Translations under genes and position numbers: made by a program
Notes under the pieces: model-generated
The model's database searches: none
The model's input: only the letters and a program-made list of their open reading frames with translations
What the model was told of the DNA's origin: nothing
Assembly: GCA_027604505.1 (NCBI GenBank)
Contig: JADIIX010000332.1
Coordinates: 1-12,969, forward strand
Origin: Gonapodya sp. JEL0774
Taxonomy: Eukaryota > Monoblepharomycota > Monoblepharidomycetes > Monoblepharidales > Gonapodyaceae
Length of the DNA stretch: 12,969 bases
Direction: 5' to 3'
Shown: positions 1 through 8,191 of the stretch, piece by piece
Numbering within the stretch: position 1 is the stretch's first letter
Layout of the letters: each line of letters opens with the position of its first letter

Positions 1-63
1 TTCTTTCAGGATGGGATTGGAAGATATAAAGGTCTGTACATAGAGTGGAGCGAAACTTCGAAG

Positions 64-3000
64 ATGGTCAGTGAGCTGTCAAGGTACTGGGATCTGGGAT
101 GGATCGCATTCCCCATCACGTTGAAGTGGAGCGTGGAGAAGGGAAAGAAGGAGCTGATGCCACCGAAGGACTGGTCAAAGCTGACGCTGGAGACTGCGCA
201 GAGTGTGCCGGCACGAAATGCGATTGCGATCCAAACTGGTGCGGGATCAGGGATCGTCGTAGTTGATGTCGACGATGTGGAGGGGTGGCAAAAGATCCTG
301 GGAGAGAAGGGGGAGACGGCGCCCGAGACAGTGACAGCCCGCTCGCAGCGCGGAGGGTACCATTATTATTTTGAGTTTACGGAGGATATTGCGGACTTGA
401 AGTCCACGTCTGCCTTACTTGGCGGGTGCGTGGATGTTCGGAACAAGGGAGGAATGATTATCGCGCCGCAAAGCGCGTTCCAAGTTCCTGGCGAAGCGAC
501 GCCACGGGAGTACAAGTGGCTTGAGGGGAAAGCGCCTTGGGAGCGAGGACTTTCTGACATGCCGGGCTGGTTGGTCAGGGCTCTTCGGGAGAGTGGTGGA
601 GGAGGAGGTGTCATAAGAGGTCAGGGTGGACAACAGGGGGAGGAGGCCGTGAATACGCCTGATGCAGTGAAGGATTTTATCCTCCAAACCTTCACGATCA
701 TGCACGGAAGTGTAGGTGAGACGAAAAAACTCAGTGGGGATGCAGGGTATGTCATTGCGACGAGTGTTCTGGAGTGCCCTTTCAAGAAGGCGGCGCACAA
801 GAGCAACCGGCAGTACCTGCACATAACGCAGGGCGGTGAGATAACGCGGCAGTGTCACGACGGGGAGTGTGCCAACAAAAGCTGGGGAACACGCAAGGTT
901 CCATCCGAGATAGTCCAGACACTCACGGCGATGTTTCAGAATGGTGGGATAGAGGAGTGTGTGAAGATCAACTGCGGAGAGGAGACGCCATCAGAGGTCA
1001 AGAACTTTATCACAAAGAACTTCGGGCTGGAAGAGGACACCCTTGGATGGACGAAGTTGGCTCCGAACGGAACTGGGTATATCGTGATGACAAGCGTGCG
1101 TTATTGCCCCATTGCAAAGGACTCACACAAACAAGGCCAGCAATACCTTTTCGTGAGCGCTGGCGGAGAGATAACCCGCCGGTGCCATGATGTCGAGTGC
1201 AAGGAGAAGATAAAGCGCAGGAAGGGTGGGCGTTACCAAACGCCAGAGCCGGTGATGCAAGCGCTGAGGGCGCTATTCCCTCTGGACGCTTCAGAGGAGG
1301 ATATGGATATTGGAACGCCTGTGGAAGGAATGGAAGTTAGGATGGAGGCGGAACTCATCGAGCAAGCGAGACAGGAGGCCGTGATGCTCGTGAATTCTCT
1401 ACACAAGGGTAATGAGGAAATGGCAATGGTGCACAAGCCTGAAGAGCAGATATTTGAGGGTGTGATGGAGAAATACTACAAGAAGGACGCGAAATGTTGG
1501 TTGTGTGGGCATGGACGTCTTGTGGCCACGACGAGCAAGGATGGACTGGTGATTCAATGCACTGACTGTGAATACCGGTCGCCAGGACAAGGCGCGATGG
1601 TGGTTGAGACGGAGAAGTACAAGCACCTTGGGAAATACTTCGTGATGGTCGTGAACCAGTACAACCAGCAAATCAACGTGACGAATGTGACGGTTGCGGC
1701 GGAGCCAACAGCAACATGGATGGACTTCGCGAGCGAGGAGCATGTGTTTGTGCATGGAGACGAACGCCTCAACAAGTTGTTTCTGCATGCGCTGAGTGGA
1801 ATCCACGAGTGGGTAGCTAAGCTTGTCGCCGAGCTTGTACCCATTGGAGTCGCATATGCAGACCGCGGGTGGTGGTGTTTCGAAGGACATCGTTGGATTG
1901 AAGCGAGCGAGAGTGAGGCTATTGAGAAGACGGTCGGAGCTCCAAAAGTATACCTTCTGTTTGAGGAGGCATACAAGCATTACAGTAGTGTGCAAAGTGA
2001 GCGTACAGATGCGGCGACAGCGCAGCGAGCAAAGTGGGTGAGAGACACGCTGACGCAGTTGGGCAAAACTCCTTATCGCAAAAACGTCATGGATCAGCTG
2101 GAAGCGCAATACAGGAGGGTGGGACGCACGTTCGTGAAGGAGCGGGACGACAGGGATGAGCTCCTTGCCTTTGAGAACGGAGTCGTTGATTTGGACAAAT
2201 TAGTCGATGGGGATGAAGATTATTTTCGAGAGGGTCGCGCAGAGGACTATGTGACACTGAGTACCGACTATGACTTCGACCGCAAAGCAGTGGACAACCC
2301 CGATGCGCGAAAGGTGGTGATGGACGTCTTGGAGAAGATTCTACCGGACCAAGCAACGCGCGATTATCTGCTGACATACATGTCAACAATGTTGAGTGGA
2401 TCCGCACGTGAGCAAAAGCTGGTGTTCTTTACAGGCGACGGTGCGAATGGGAAGTCATTGATTGCAAACGCGCTGAAAGCGGTTTTGGGCCGCTATGCGC
2501 AGACAATCAAGAGTTCTATCTTGATGGAAAACCGCAATGGCCCGCGTGATGGAGAAGCACCTACTCCAACGTTGGCAGGACTTCGCACGGCACGATGCGT
2601 TATCGTGAGCGAAGTTGGTGCCGGCGCACGATTGGACGAGGAGATGTGCAAGTCGCTCACGGGTGATGAGGATATTGCTGCTCGCGGGCTTCACTCAAAA
2701 AAGACAGAATTTCGCTTTCGCGGCAAAATGTTGCTCCTGGTCAACGATCTACCGAATATGAAGGCAACTGGGGAATCAGCATTTGCTATGCGCCGGCGTG
2801 TGCGGGTGGTAAGAGGACAGAGCACTTTTGTGGAGGATCGGGCACCGGATCCACAGAACCACGTTTACGTCGCAGACAAGACGTTGGGGGCAAAGGTGAA
2901 GCTGTCATGGTTTAAAATGGCACTGCTTGGTATTCTCTTTGAGAGGTACAAGGCATACAGGGCAGAAGGGACAATCAAAGAGCCGGTGGCGGTTCGAGAC

Positions 3001-3315
3001 GCGACGGGTGACTACCTGAGCGACAGCAATCCTGTCAAAGCGTTCTTTGATGACGCGACTGTTCCCACAAATGCGGGCGGGACAAAGTCCTCGGTGGTCT
3101 TCGACGCATTTCGTCAATGGGTTACTACAAATGCGCCAGAACATACGGCAGCGGTCAGAATGTGGAGTTTGACGAAGTTTTCACGGAACCTGCCAGAGCC
3201 TCTCAAGAGCGAAGTGTTGAACGTGGATGGGAAGTGCGAGCGGGGAATCAGGGTGAGGCTGAAAAGAAAAATAGGAGTAGATTACACTTTGAAGGCAAAA
3301 GATTACACTTCTTAA
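64..3315 (+). CDS. D5-like primase-helicase (prim-pol, zinc ribbons, SF3 helicase)
   Basis: Intronless ORF of 1083 aa, predicted to prime and unwind DNA at a replication fork. Residues 5-175 form an archaeo-eukaryotic primase/prim-pol domain: metal-binding D68-V-D70 in the VVVDVDD strand, H100 in QRGGYHYYF, and a VDVRNKGGMIIAPQS segment at 123-137. A Gly-rich linker (177-194) leads to two tandem zinc-ribbon units (C238, H245, C264, H265, C269 and C348, H355, C374, H375, C379). A further zinc site is C478/C481/C499/C502. D5_N-like sequence spans about 590-760. The SF3 ATPase follows: Walker A GDGANGKS 791-798, Walker B-like RCVIVSE 844-850, sensor LLLVNDLPN 890-898, Arg-rich MRRRVRVV 909-916. 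The tail (about 980-1083) may be a winged helix. The last codons run into the ATTACACTT repeat array. The frame is also open from base 1 to the ATG, so a longer or spliced N-terminus is possible; ATG64 lies just before the primase fold. Lack of introns contrasts with the fungal genes nearby and suggests a virus or mobile-element origin. Confidence 0.95.
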   Translation: MVSELSRYWDLGWIAFPITLKWSVEKGKKELMPPKDWSKLTLETAQSVPARNAIAIQTGAGSGIVVVDVDDVEGWQKILGEKGETAPETVTARSQRGGYHYYFEFTEDIADLKSTSALLGGCVDVRNKGGMIIAPQSAFQVPGEATPREYKWLEGKAPWERGLSDMPGWLVRALRESGGGGGVIRGQGGQQGEEAVNTPDAVKDFILQTFTIMHGSVGETKKLSGDAGYVIATSVLECPFKKAAHKSNRQYLHITQGGEITRQCHDGECANKSWGTRKVPSEIVQTLTAMFQNGGIEECVKINCGEETPSEVKNFITKNFGLEEDTLGWTKLAPNGTGYIVMTSVRYCPIAKDSHKQGQQYLFVSAGGEITRRCHDVECKEKIKRRKGGRYQTPEPVMQALRALFPLDASEEDMDIGTPVEGMEVRMEAELIEQARQEAVMLVNSLHKGNEEMAMVHKPEEQIFEGVMEKYYKKDAKCWLCGHGRLVATTSKDGLVIQCTDCEYRSPGQGAMVVETEKYKHLGKYFVMVVNQYNQQINVTNVTVAAEPTATWMDFASEEHVFVHGDERLNKLFLHALSGIHEWVAKLVAELVPIGVAYADRGWWCFEGHRWIEASESEAIEKTVGAPKVYLLFEEAYKHYSSVQSERTDAATAQRAKWVRDTLTQLGKTPYRKNVMDQLEAQYRRVGRTFVKERDDRDELLAFENGVVDLDKLVDGDEDYFREGRAEDYVTLSTDYDFDRKAVDNPDARKVVMDVLEKILPDQATRDYLLTYMSTMLSGSAREQKLVFFTGDGANGKSLIANALKAVLGRYAQTIKSSILMENRNGPRDGEAPTPTLAGLRTARCVIVSEVGAGARLDEEMCKSLTGDEDIAARGLHSKKTEFRFRGKMLLLVNDLPNMKATGESAFAMRRRVRVVRGQSTFVEDRAPDPQNHVYVADKTLGAKVKLSWFKMALLGILFERYKAYRAEGTIKEPVAVRDATGDYLSDSNPVKAFFDDATVPTNAGGTKSSVVFDAFRQWVTTNAPEHTAAVRMWSLTKFSRNLPEPLKSEVLNVDGKCERGIRVRLKRKIGVDYTLKAKDYTS

Positions 3316-3565
3316 CGTGAAGGCCTGACAAGAGATTACACTTTGGTACTGATAACATTACACTTCTTAGCAGCAACATATAGCTAGAGTACACTTAGTA
3401 CACTTTTTCCCAGACTTTCTTCTACTACAACAAAACAAGCATCAGCTATGTACAGTAGATATAGTGTATATATAGAGAGAGAAGGGTGGAGAATAAGAGT
3501 ACTAAGTGTAATTCCAATGGTGAGACCTGCTAAGAAGTGTAATGTTATCAGTACCAAAGTGTAAT
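3281..3565. repeat. ATTACACTT motif array with perfect 39-bp inverted repeat
   Basis: ATTACACTT occurs in plus orientation at 3281, 3302, 3335 and 3357, with looser ACACTT copies near 3391 and 3400. It occurs in reverse (AAGTGTAAT) at 3504, 3535 and 3557. Bases 3335-3373 are a perfect inverted repeat of 3527-3565 (39 bp), and a nested 12-bp pair lies at 3390-3401 and 3499-3510. The whole can fold into a long stem around a central segment with TATATATAGAGAGAG. The first two motif copies lie inside the end of the primase-helicase ORF and encode its DYT residues. It could be an element terminus, a replication origin or protein-binding array, or a transcript-end hairpin. The sequence does not decide among these. 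Confidence 0.85.
3313..3341 (+). other. Post-stop element shared with the second helicase gene
   Basis: The sequence begins at the TAA stop and reads TAACGTGAAG, then after a short variable stretch GAC-A-A-ATTACA. The same arrangement starts at the TAG stop of the other helicase gene (6501-6531, TAGCGTGAAG, then GAC and ATTACA). A common 3' processing or termination signal is possible, or remnant homology between the two genes. The function is inferred. Confidence 0.4.
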
Positions 3566-3880
3566 AGAGACGCTCCAAACTGTAGTTTCTACGACCCAAA
3601 GTATAATGGAGGTTCATTGACGTCCAATTCAATTTCGTTGAGACGGGCTTCACTGGAGGTCGTAGGTGGACTGACGGATGGACAAATGTGGATCGTTCGA
3701 CCAAGTCCGAGGGATGATAAAAGGCCCCTGCAACCCAGAGTCCAACGAGTGATTCTTGACTCGAGATGGAGTTCTTGAATCTTTTTTGTATGGGATGGGA
3801 TGGATTGGCTGGGTTGCACGTCATGGCAATTGGCATGAGATAAAATGGTATGTGATGTGGTGGGATGGAGAAGGGATCTT
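3566..3880. other. Intergenic spacer without a recognisable gene
   Basis: No convincing coding sequence: the ORFs here are short and overlap on both strands. I see one diverged AAGTATAAT copy of the array motif near 3600, a TATA-like GATAAAAGG near 3715 on the plus strand, and a 10-bp inverted pair TGCAACCCAG/CTGGGTTGCA at 3729-3738 and 3809-3818. The TATA-like site could serve the helicase-nuclease gene starting at 4137, but the distance of about 420 nt is long and this is weak. Confidence 0.4.
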
Positions 3881-4076
3881 TCTGAAACTTTTCAAAAACC
3901 TGATCCGGGATGGGGATGGGGAATGTGATTTGGAAACTCTTCGAAAATCAATTCAGGATGGGATGGGGATGGGAATGGGGATGGGAATGGGGATGGGGAG
4001 ATGGGGAGATGGGGAGATGGGGATGATGGGGATGATGGGGATGGGGATGGGGACGGGGATGGGATGAGGATGGAAT
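3881..4076 (+). repeat. G-rich GGGGAT minisatellite with GAAACTTTTC-type repeats
   Basis: The first half holds two diverged units (3881-3926 and about 3928-3960), each with a GAAACT-TTC-AAA core followed by a G-rich GGATGGGGATGGG run. From 3955 to 4076 the plus strand is a nearly pure GGGAT/GGGGAT/GGGGATGAT tandem repeat with runs of three to four Gs, so G-quadruplex formation is plausible. Related units lie at 8300-8460. A pyrimidine tract (4103-4115, T7 then C6) separates this block from the next start codon. ORFs reading through it (Met-Gly repeats) are artefacts of the repeat. Confidence 0.85.
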
Positions 4077-4136
4077 GATTGCACGAAGACTTAAAGTCCC
4101 CATTTTTTTCCCCCCTGACATCCTACCTGAACCCTG

Positions 4137-6503
4137 ATGGAAAACCATCATGCAAAGCGTCGCTCCACATCACCAACAATCGAGAGTGATCTATATCTCG
4201 CAAAGCGCCGCCTCACGACTGCCCCTCAGGCCAGCCAGTCGAAGTTGTATCCTGCAGAGTTGATCAGGACCATTGACGCTGGTATCGTTGAAGCTCAGCC
4301 GATTCTCAACAGAGCACTCAAAGTGCCCGTCGGAACAGAGTGGCAAGTGGGTGGTGACACCAATCTCATCCCAAGGTGTGTCATGTGTCTTGTGGATCCG
4401 AAACACGCACATCAAGATACTGGCGACAGTTTCCTGCGTGTCAACTTGGACATGACAGTCGACGCGGTGTGTCGAGAGCTTGGAGAACGTCGCCTTCGCG
4501 GACCAGTTGCACGAACAGTGCAGGCAGCATTCAATATTAAGGTTCCCATCCACCATGGAACTAAGGAATATGAGGGTCTTCGTGACCAAGTCGTTTCATA
4601 CGCACTGTCACGGGGCTTGCAACGCGAAACAGGATCAGGTTGGGTGTACAAACCAATCAATGGCTTGAGCTATGCACTCGAACGATGGAAATCCCCTGAG
4701 GCGTATCTAAACATAGTGTTCAGAGATGATGACACTCGCACACTGTCGAAGCGGGGACACTACTTCGACAACTTGGTCAGCTACCTCTGCAAGGTAGATG
4801 ACGAGTGTTTTCACTTCGTAGTACGAAACATGAGGTACTACGGTTTCCGAAATGGCGTTTACGACCTGGAGGCGTGCGAGTTCATACCCGGTTCAGATGT
4901 TCCTTCGAATCTTGTTGCTCGAAAATACATCGATCAAGAGTTCACTGGAAGCACAGAAACGCCCTTATTTGACAGTATCTTCCGCGATCAAGGGCACAGT
5001 GATGAAGTGCTTCGATTTGTGGATGTGTGCCTAGGTCGATTGTTTGGTATCCGTGACGACTGGCAGTTTATGCTGATGTTGTACGGAGAGTCTGGTACCG
5101 GGAAGTCCACGGTGCTGTCTGTGATGCGGAGCTTTTTCGAACAAGTTGGCTCTCTGTCAAGCACGTTTGAACGCACGTTTGGACTGTCGGCGTGGTACGA
5201 CAAGGAGATAGTAATGGGTGACGATCTGCCACTGAACATGGCACAAGTGCTCCCTCAGACGGTCATTCAGACGATGATCTCCAACGGCGAGCTCACAGTC
5301 GTGCCAAAGGGCAAGACGGCGTTCAGCGTGAAGTGGAAAGTTCCGTTACTGTTCGCGACAAACTTCGCACTCGACTACATTGATCAGGGTCAAGTGTCGC
5401 GGCGTGTGCTTGTCCTTTCGTTTTTGGAGAGGGTGCGTGTTGTAGCGCCAGACCTGGTATCAAGAATCGTGAGGGAGGAGCTTCCTGCTGTCCTAAAACG
5501 CGTGACAACAGCGTACAAGAAAGCACTGGAGTTGAATAGAGGTAGGGGAGTTTGGGATTTTACGCCAGCGTACTTCATCGAGGGGCAGCGGGAAATGCGA
5601 ATGCAGAGTGACCCGGTATTTGCTTTCATCACGGAACACTGTGAATACCGGGAAGGCTCCCTGGTCACCATCAAAACATTGAAGGAAGCTGTCAAGGATA
5701 AGACGGGAACGGTCCCTCCTTCGCGAATCAGCCATCTTACGGTGGAGAATGCTGATGAACGATATAAGATTGTGAGGATCAAGTTGTGTAAGTCATGTGG
5801 GGGGGAGGCAAAGAAGGGGTGTTGCAGCGAATACAACCGTGCCCAGAGGACCAGTGCCGACGCAGTAGTGAACATGGCGCTTGACTGGTCCCCTGCACAA
5901 GCGGTGACTACCGCTATTGCACAGACGAGTGAATGCGCTGACTGGAGGGTGGAATATCGGACGAATGTACTTGGTGGTGGTGGTGATGGTATGGTCGACG
6001 AGTCGATGGAGTGGATGAACCATGCGACGCCGTGCATTCTGGCCGGTGATGTGGCCGAGGCACAAGTCAAATTCTACTTGTGCGAAGGGGTAGAATTTGA
6101 CTGGCGGCAACCAATCCGCCAGAACACGGAAGTGCCGCCACACACTCAGGCCGACATCCTGACATATTTCACGAAGCGGGAAGGCACGGTCAGAGCTGCG
6201 GTGCAGTTGATCAAGAAGGTGACGGGTGCAGAGCATTGGGAAGCGCCGACAGCCAACTTCCGAATGGTGACTGCGAAGCATGGAGAAGTTACAGGGCGTG
6301 TCGACTTCCATGGAAGAACTGGTGGAACGATGTACATCCTGGAGACTAAATTTTCTGGTAGTGATTTGGTTCCTGGCAACCGTCACTGTCGTCAAATGGA
6401 GATGTACTGGCGATGGGGTGTCTCACAACCTGGCGTGGAGAAATGCGAGATGATTTTCTACAACGTTCGAACGGGGGTATTAGAAATGGGTAGTTTTTCA
6501 TAG
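4137..6503 (+). CDS. SF3 helicase fused to a PD-(D/E)XK nuclease-like domain
   Basis: Intronless ORF of 788 aa from the first ATG after a T/C tract. The N-terminus (1-30) is basic (KRRS, AKRRL) and could be a nuclear localisation signal. Residues 80-112 look like a primase-type zinc ribbon (C81-x2-C84, H90/H92, then FLRVNLD, C112), but no primase catalytic motifs precede it. The D5_N-like region is about 150-300. The SF3 helicase has Walker A GESGTGKST 317-325, Walker B EIVMGDDLP 357-365, sensor LLFATNF 404-410 and an Arg pair 422-423. A Cys-rich site follows (C551, C554, C562, C563, then YNRAQR). Residues about 634-788 carry a RecB/Cas4-like nuclease signature: G720-R-V-D723, E736-T-K738 after a hydrophobic strand, and Q753-M-E-M-Y757. 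The likely role is DNA unwinding coupled to end processing for an integrated element. The helicase call is firm; the nuclease call rests on motif spacing. Confidence 0.93.
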   Translation: MENHHAKRRSTSPTIESDLYLAKRRLTTAPQASQSKLYPAELIRTIDAGIVEAQPILNRALKVPVGTEWQVGGDTNLIPRCVMCLVDPKHAHQDTGDSFLRVNLDMTVDAVCRELGERRLRGPVARTVQAAFNIKVPIHHGTKEYEGLRDQVVSYALSRGLQRETGSGWVYKPINGLSYALERWKSPEAYLNIVFRDDDTRTLSKRGHYFDNLVSYLCKVDDECFHFVVRNMRYYGFRNGVYDLEACEFIPGSDVPSNLVARKYIDQEFTGSTETPLFDSIFRDQGHSDEVLRFVDVCLGRLFGIRDDWQFMLMLYGESGTGKSTVLSVMRSFFEQVGSLSSTFERTFGLSAWYDKEIVMGDDLPLNMAQVLPQTVIQTMISNGELTVVPKGKTAFSVKWKVPLLFATNFALDYIDQGQVSRRVLVLSFLERVRVVAPDLVSRIVREELPAVLKRVTTAYKKALELNRGRGVWDFTPAYFIEGQREMRMQSDPVFAFITEHCEYREGSLVTIKTLKEAVKDKTGTVPPSRISHLTVENADERYKIVRIKLCKSCGGEAKKGCCSEYNRAQRTSADAVVNMALDWSPAQAVTTAIAQTSECADWRVEYRTNVLGGGGDGMVDESMEWMNHATPCILAGDVAEAQVKFYLCEGVEFDWRQPIRQNTEVPPHTQADILTYFTKREGTVRAAVQLIKKVTGAEHWEAPTANFRMVTAKHGEVTGRVDFHGRTGGTMYILETKFSGSDLVPGNRHCRQMEMYWRWGVSQPGVEKCEMIFYNVRTGVLEMGSFS

Positions 6504-6531
6504 CGTGAAGTCAAGGACCATATATTACAAC
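6501..6531 (+). other. Post-stop element of the helicase-nuclease gene
   Basis: The stretch starts with TAGCGTGAAG at the stop codon and continues to ATATATTACA. It aligns with the stretch starting at the stop codon of the upstream primase-helicase gene (3313-3341). The 43-nt gap between this gene and the convergent HeH gene contains essentially nothing else. Confidence 0.4.
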
Positions 6532-6546
6532 TGAGACAATGAGTAA

Positions 6547-8160
6547 CTATGAGTTTGTGTAAGTGTTTCTTTCAGTACCAACCCATTTCCAACCTGGGAG
6601 GTTTTTGCCTTCCATCAAGATGTATTCTTGTCGGACATTGGAATTCCTCAACACCATGACGCTCAGTAGATTCCAAAACTCGTCCATTTGCTTCTGAGAA
6701 GATCCAACATACACCATCCCAGAACGCAACACACAAGGTGGAAGAAGTGATGGTTCGTCGTCGGGTAAAGTAGCGATGAGGTCTTCGCGGATTTGCGCCT
6801 GGCTGAAAGGTTCGTTTCGTAAGCGAAGATAGTTCCACACGCGGACGGCGACATTGGATGCGAGCTGTTTGAGCACATTGCGACGCTCAAGTTCGCGACG
6901 AGCAAAGAAGAAAGTTATGAAGAGAGCGACAGTTGGGAGGAGGATGTTGGTGAGAAACCGACGAAGGGAAAAGGACCAAGGACGAATGGGAGTGAGATAA
7001 GTAGATATGGGATGGTCAGGGTGGTGAGAGTGGATGGTGAGGCTGTCGGCGAAAGGGAAGTTGTCGTCGCAAATGTTGTTGAGGATGATGTCGACGGCGA
7101 TGTTCCAGATGGCGATAAACTCCCTTTCAGACAACTCTGATTTGGCCATGACAATCTCTCTGACATGGGAGAGGGGCACGCCCAAGACTTTGGATTTGCG
7201 TAGTGAGACGCGTCCAGCGACTTGCACCCACGACTCCACAGTGACCTCGACGACGGGGGAGCCGTAACCGAGCGTGTTCCTGAGAGTGTCGACCATAATG
7301 CGACCAAGAGCGTAGAGGGCTTCGTCGCGAGAATGGGTGAGGGGATCGGAGATGCAAGCAGGGGAGAGGGACATGAAGGAACGAGAGAGGAGGAAGCCAG
7401 GAAGGCAGGCGGAAATGCGACCATTTTCGCAAATGGCGTGCGGAGGGCAGTGAGGAGGGGAGATAGAGTGGATGAGGAGAGATGCGAGGAGGACGGTGAC
7501 GAAGACCATGGAGGGTGCCTGCCAGAAGCCGAGTATAGAGGGGACGGGTGATTTTCCGTCTGTCGCCTGACCAGTTGTCGACGGTACCGAGACGTGTGGA
7601 GGGGGTGCATCTGCATATGTAGGAAGACCAGGTGTCGACGGTGCCGAGTGTAGAACAAACGCGCTATCTGGGATAACTATAGGCTTGGGCATATTGGAAC
7701 GACGTTTGCCAGGTATTTTAGGGCTTTAACGAAGAATCAAAGTATTTTTGAGCGTTGACGAGATAGTGTACAGAAGCGTGTTTTGAACTCACACATAGGC
7801 TGTCGGGGACTGTGGTGGTGTTGGAGGATATCTCGCTGGCCTTGGTAAGAATGGTGGATGGTTGATATAAGAGTGAAGATGAATGTACGTGATGGTGTTT
7901 CTCTCTCACCTTGGGAAGGCTGGTTGTGTGAGATCGATGTTTGTCGACAATGGGAAAAAGCACGGCGTGACATGCTTTTTCCACAACTGTATACATTCCT
8001 CGGGAGACTTGTGTCTAATATCCAGTTGCGGCTTGGCGATAGAGATTAGGTGTTTGAGATCTTCTGATGACAGTTTCTGAGGGTTGAAGTTAATATGCTG
8101 GTATTGATTGGACAACCATCCGTCATGGGGGGTGCGATCGGGGAAGATGACGTAGGGCAT
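6547..8160 (-). CDS. HeH/Man1-Src1-like inner nuclear membrane protein (3 exons)
   Basis: Proposed exons 8160-7910, 7840-7793 and 7723-6547, joined by two 69-nt GT-AG introns, both phase 2, give 491 aa. Family role: tethering chromatin to the inner nuclear membrane and nuclear-pore quality control. Residues about 24-66 (FNPQKLSSEDLKHLIS onward, to WKKHVTP) resemble the fungal HeH helix-extension-helix motif. The 48-bp middle exon adds a Pro-rich linker (RYPPTPPQSPTAY), followed by a basic PGKRRS. Transmembrane segment 1 is about 170-188, then the Man1-Src1 C-terminal domain with C192, C198, C206, a GF pair and C223. Transmembrane segment 2 is about 357-374, then a winged-helix-like tail ending in NLPGWKWVG. 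The start is ATG at 8160; an in-frame upstream TTG at 8181 is not a likely start. Both proposed acceptors are AAG rather than CAG, the weakest point of the model, but exon phases match and the joined reading is family-like. It is shorter than many fungal homologues. It converges on the helicase-nuclease gene with 43 nt between stops. Confidence 0.85.
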
Positions 8161-8191
8161 ATGATGAATCGTGATAATCAATGGATAGGAG

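Noticed and set aside
1399-2109. Long ORFs antisense to the primase-helicase (and 5390-6070, 5793-6395 antisense to the helicase-nuclease)
   Set aside because: They lie wholly inside genes with clear family motifs, and their translations show no recognisable domain.
3384-3836. Minus-strand ORF of 150 aa across the inverted-repeat region
   Set aside because: It spans both arms of the inverted repeat, has low-complexity composition and no splice or family support.
3756-4067. ORF encoding Met-Gly repeats
   Set aside because: It is a read-through of the GGGGAT minisatellite; the opposite strand gives His-Pro repeats in the same way.
3955-4076. Telomere or CRISPR array
   Set aside because: The repeat is an irregular GGGAT/GGGGAT run in the middle of the sequence, not the usual fungal TTAGGG, and it has no spacers.
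6559-6575. GTAAGTGTTTCTTTCAG resembling an intron on the plus strand
   Set aside because: Seventeen nt is too short for an intron, and it lies in the 3' coding end of the HeH gene. Its TTCTTTCAG also matches the window start, most likely by chance.
6915-7658. Ser/Thr/Pro-rich ORF of 247 aa on the minus strand
   Set aside because: It is the shifted frame of the HeH gene's last exon, whose own frame has membrane segments and conserved cysteines.
7718-7996. Minus-strand ORFs upstream of the last HeH exon
   Set aside because: They run through the two proposed introns; the joined three-exon frame explains the region better.
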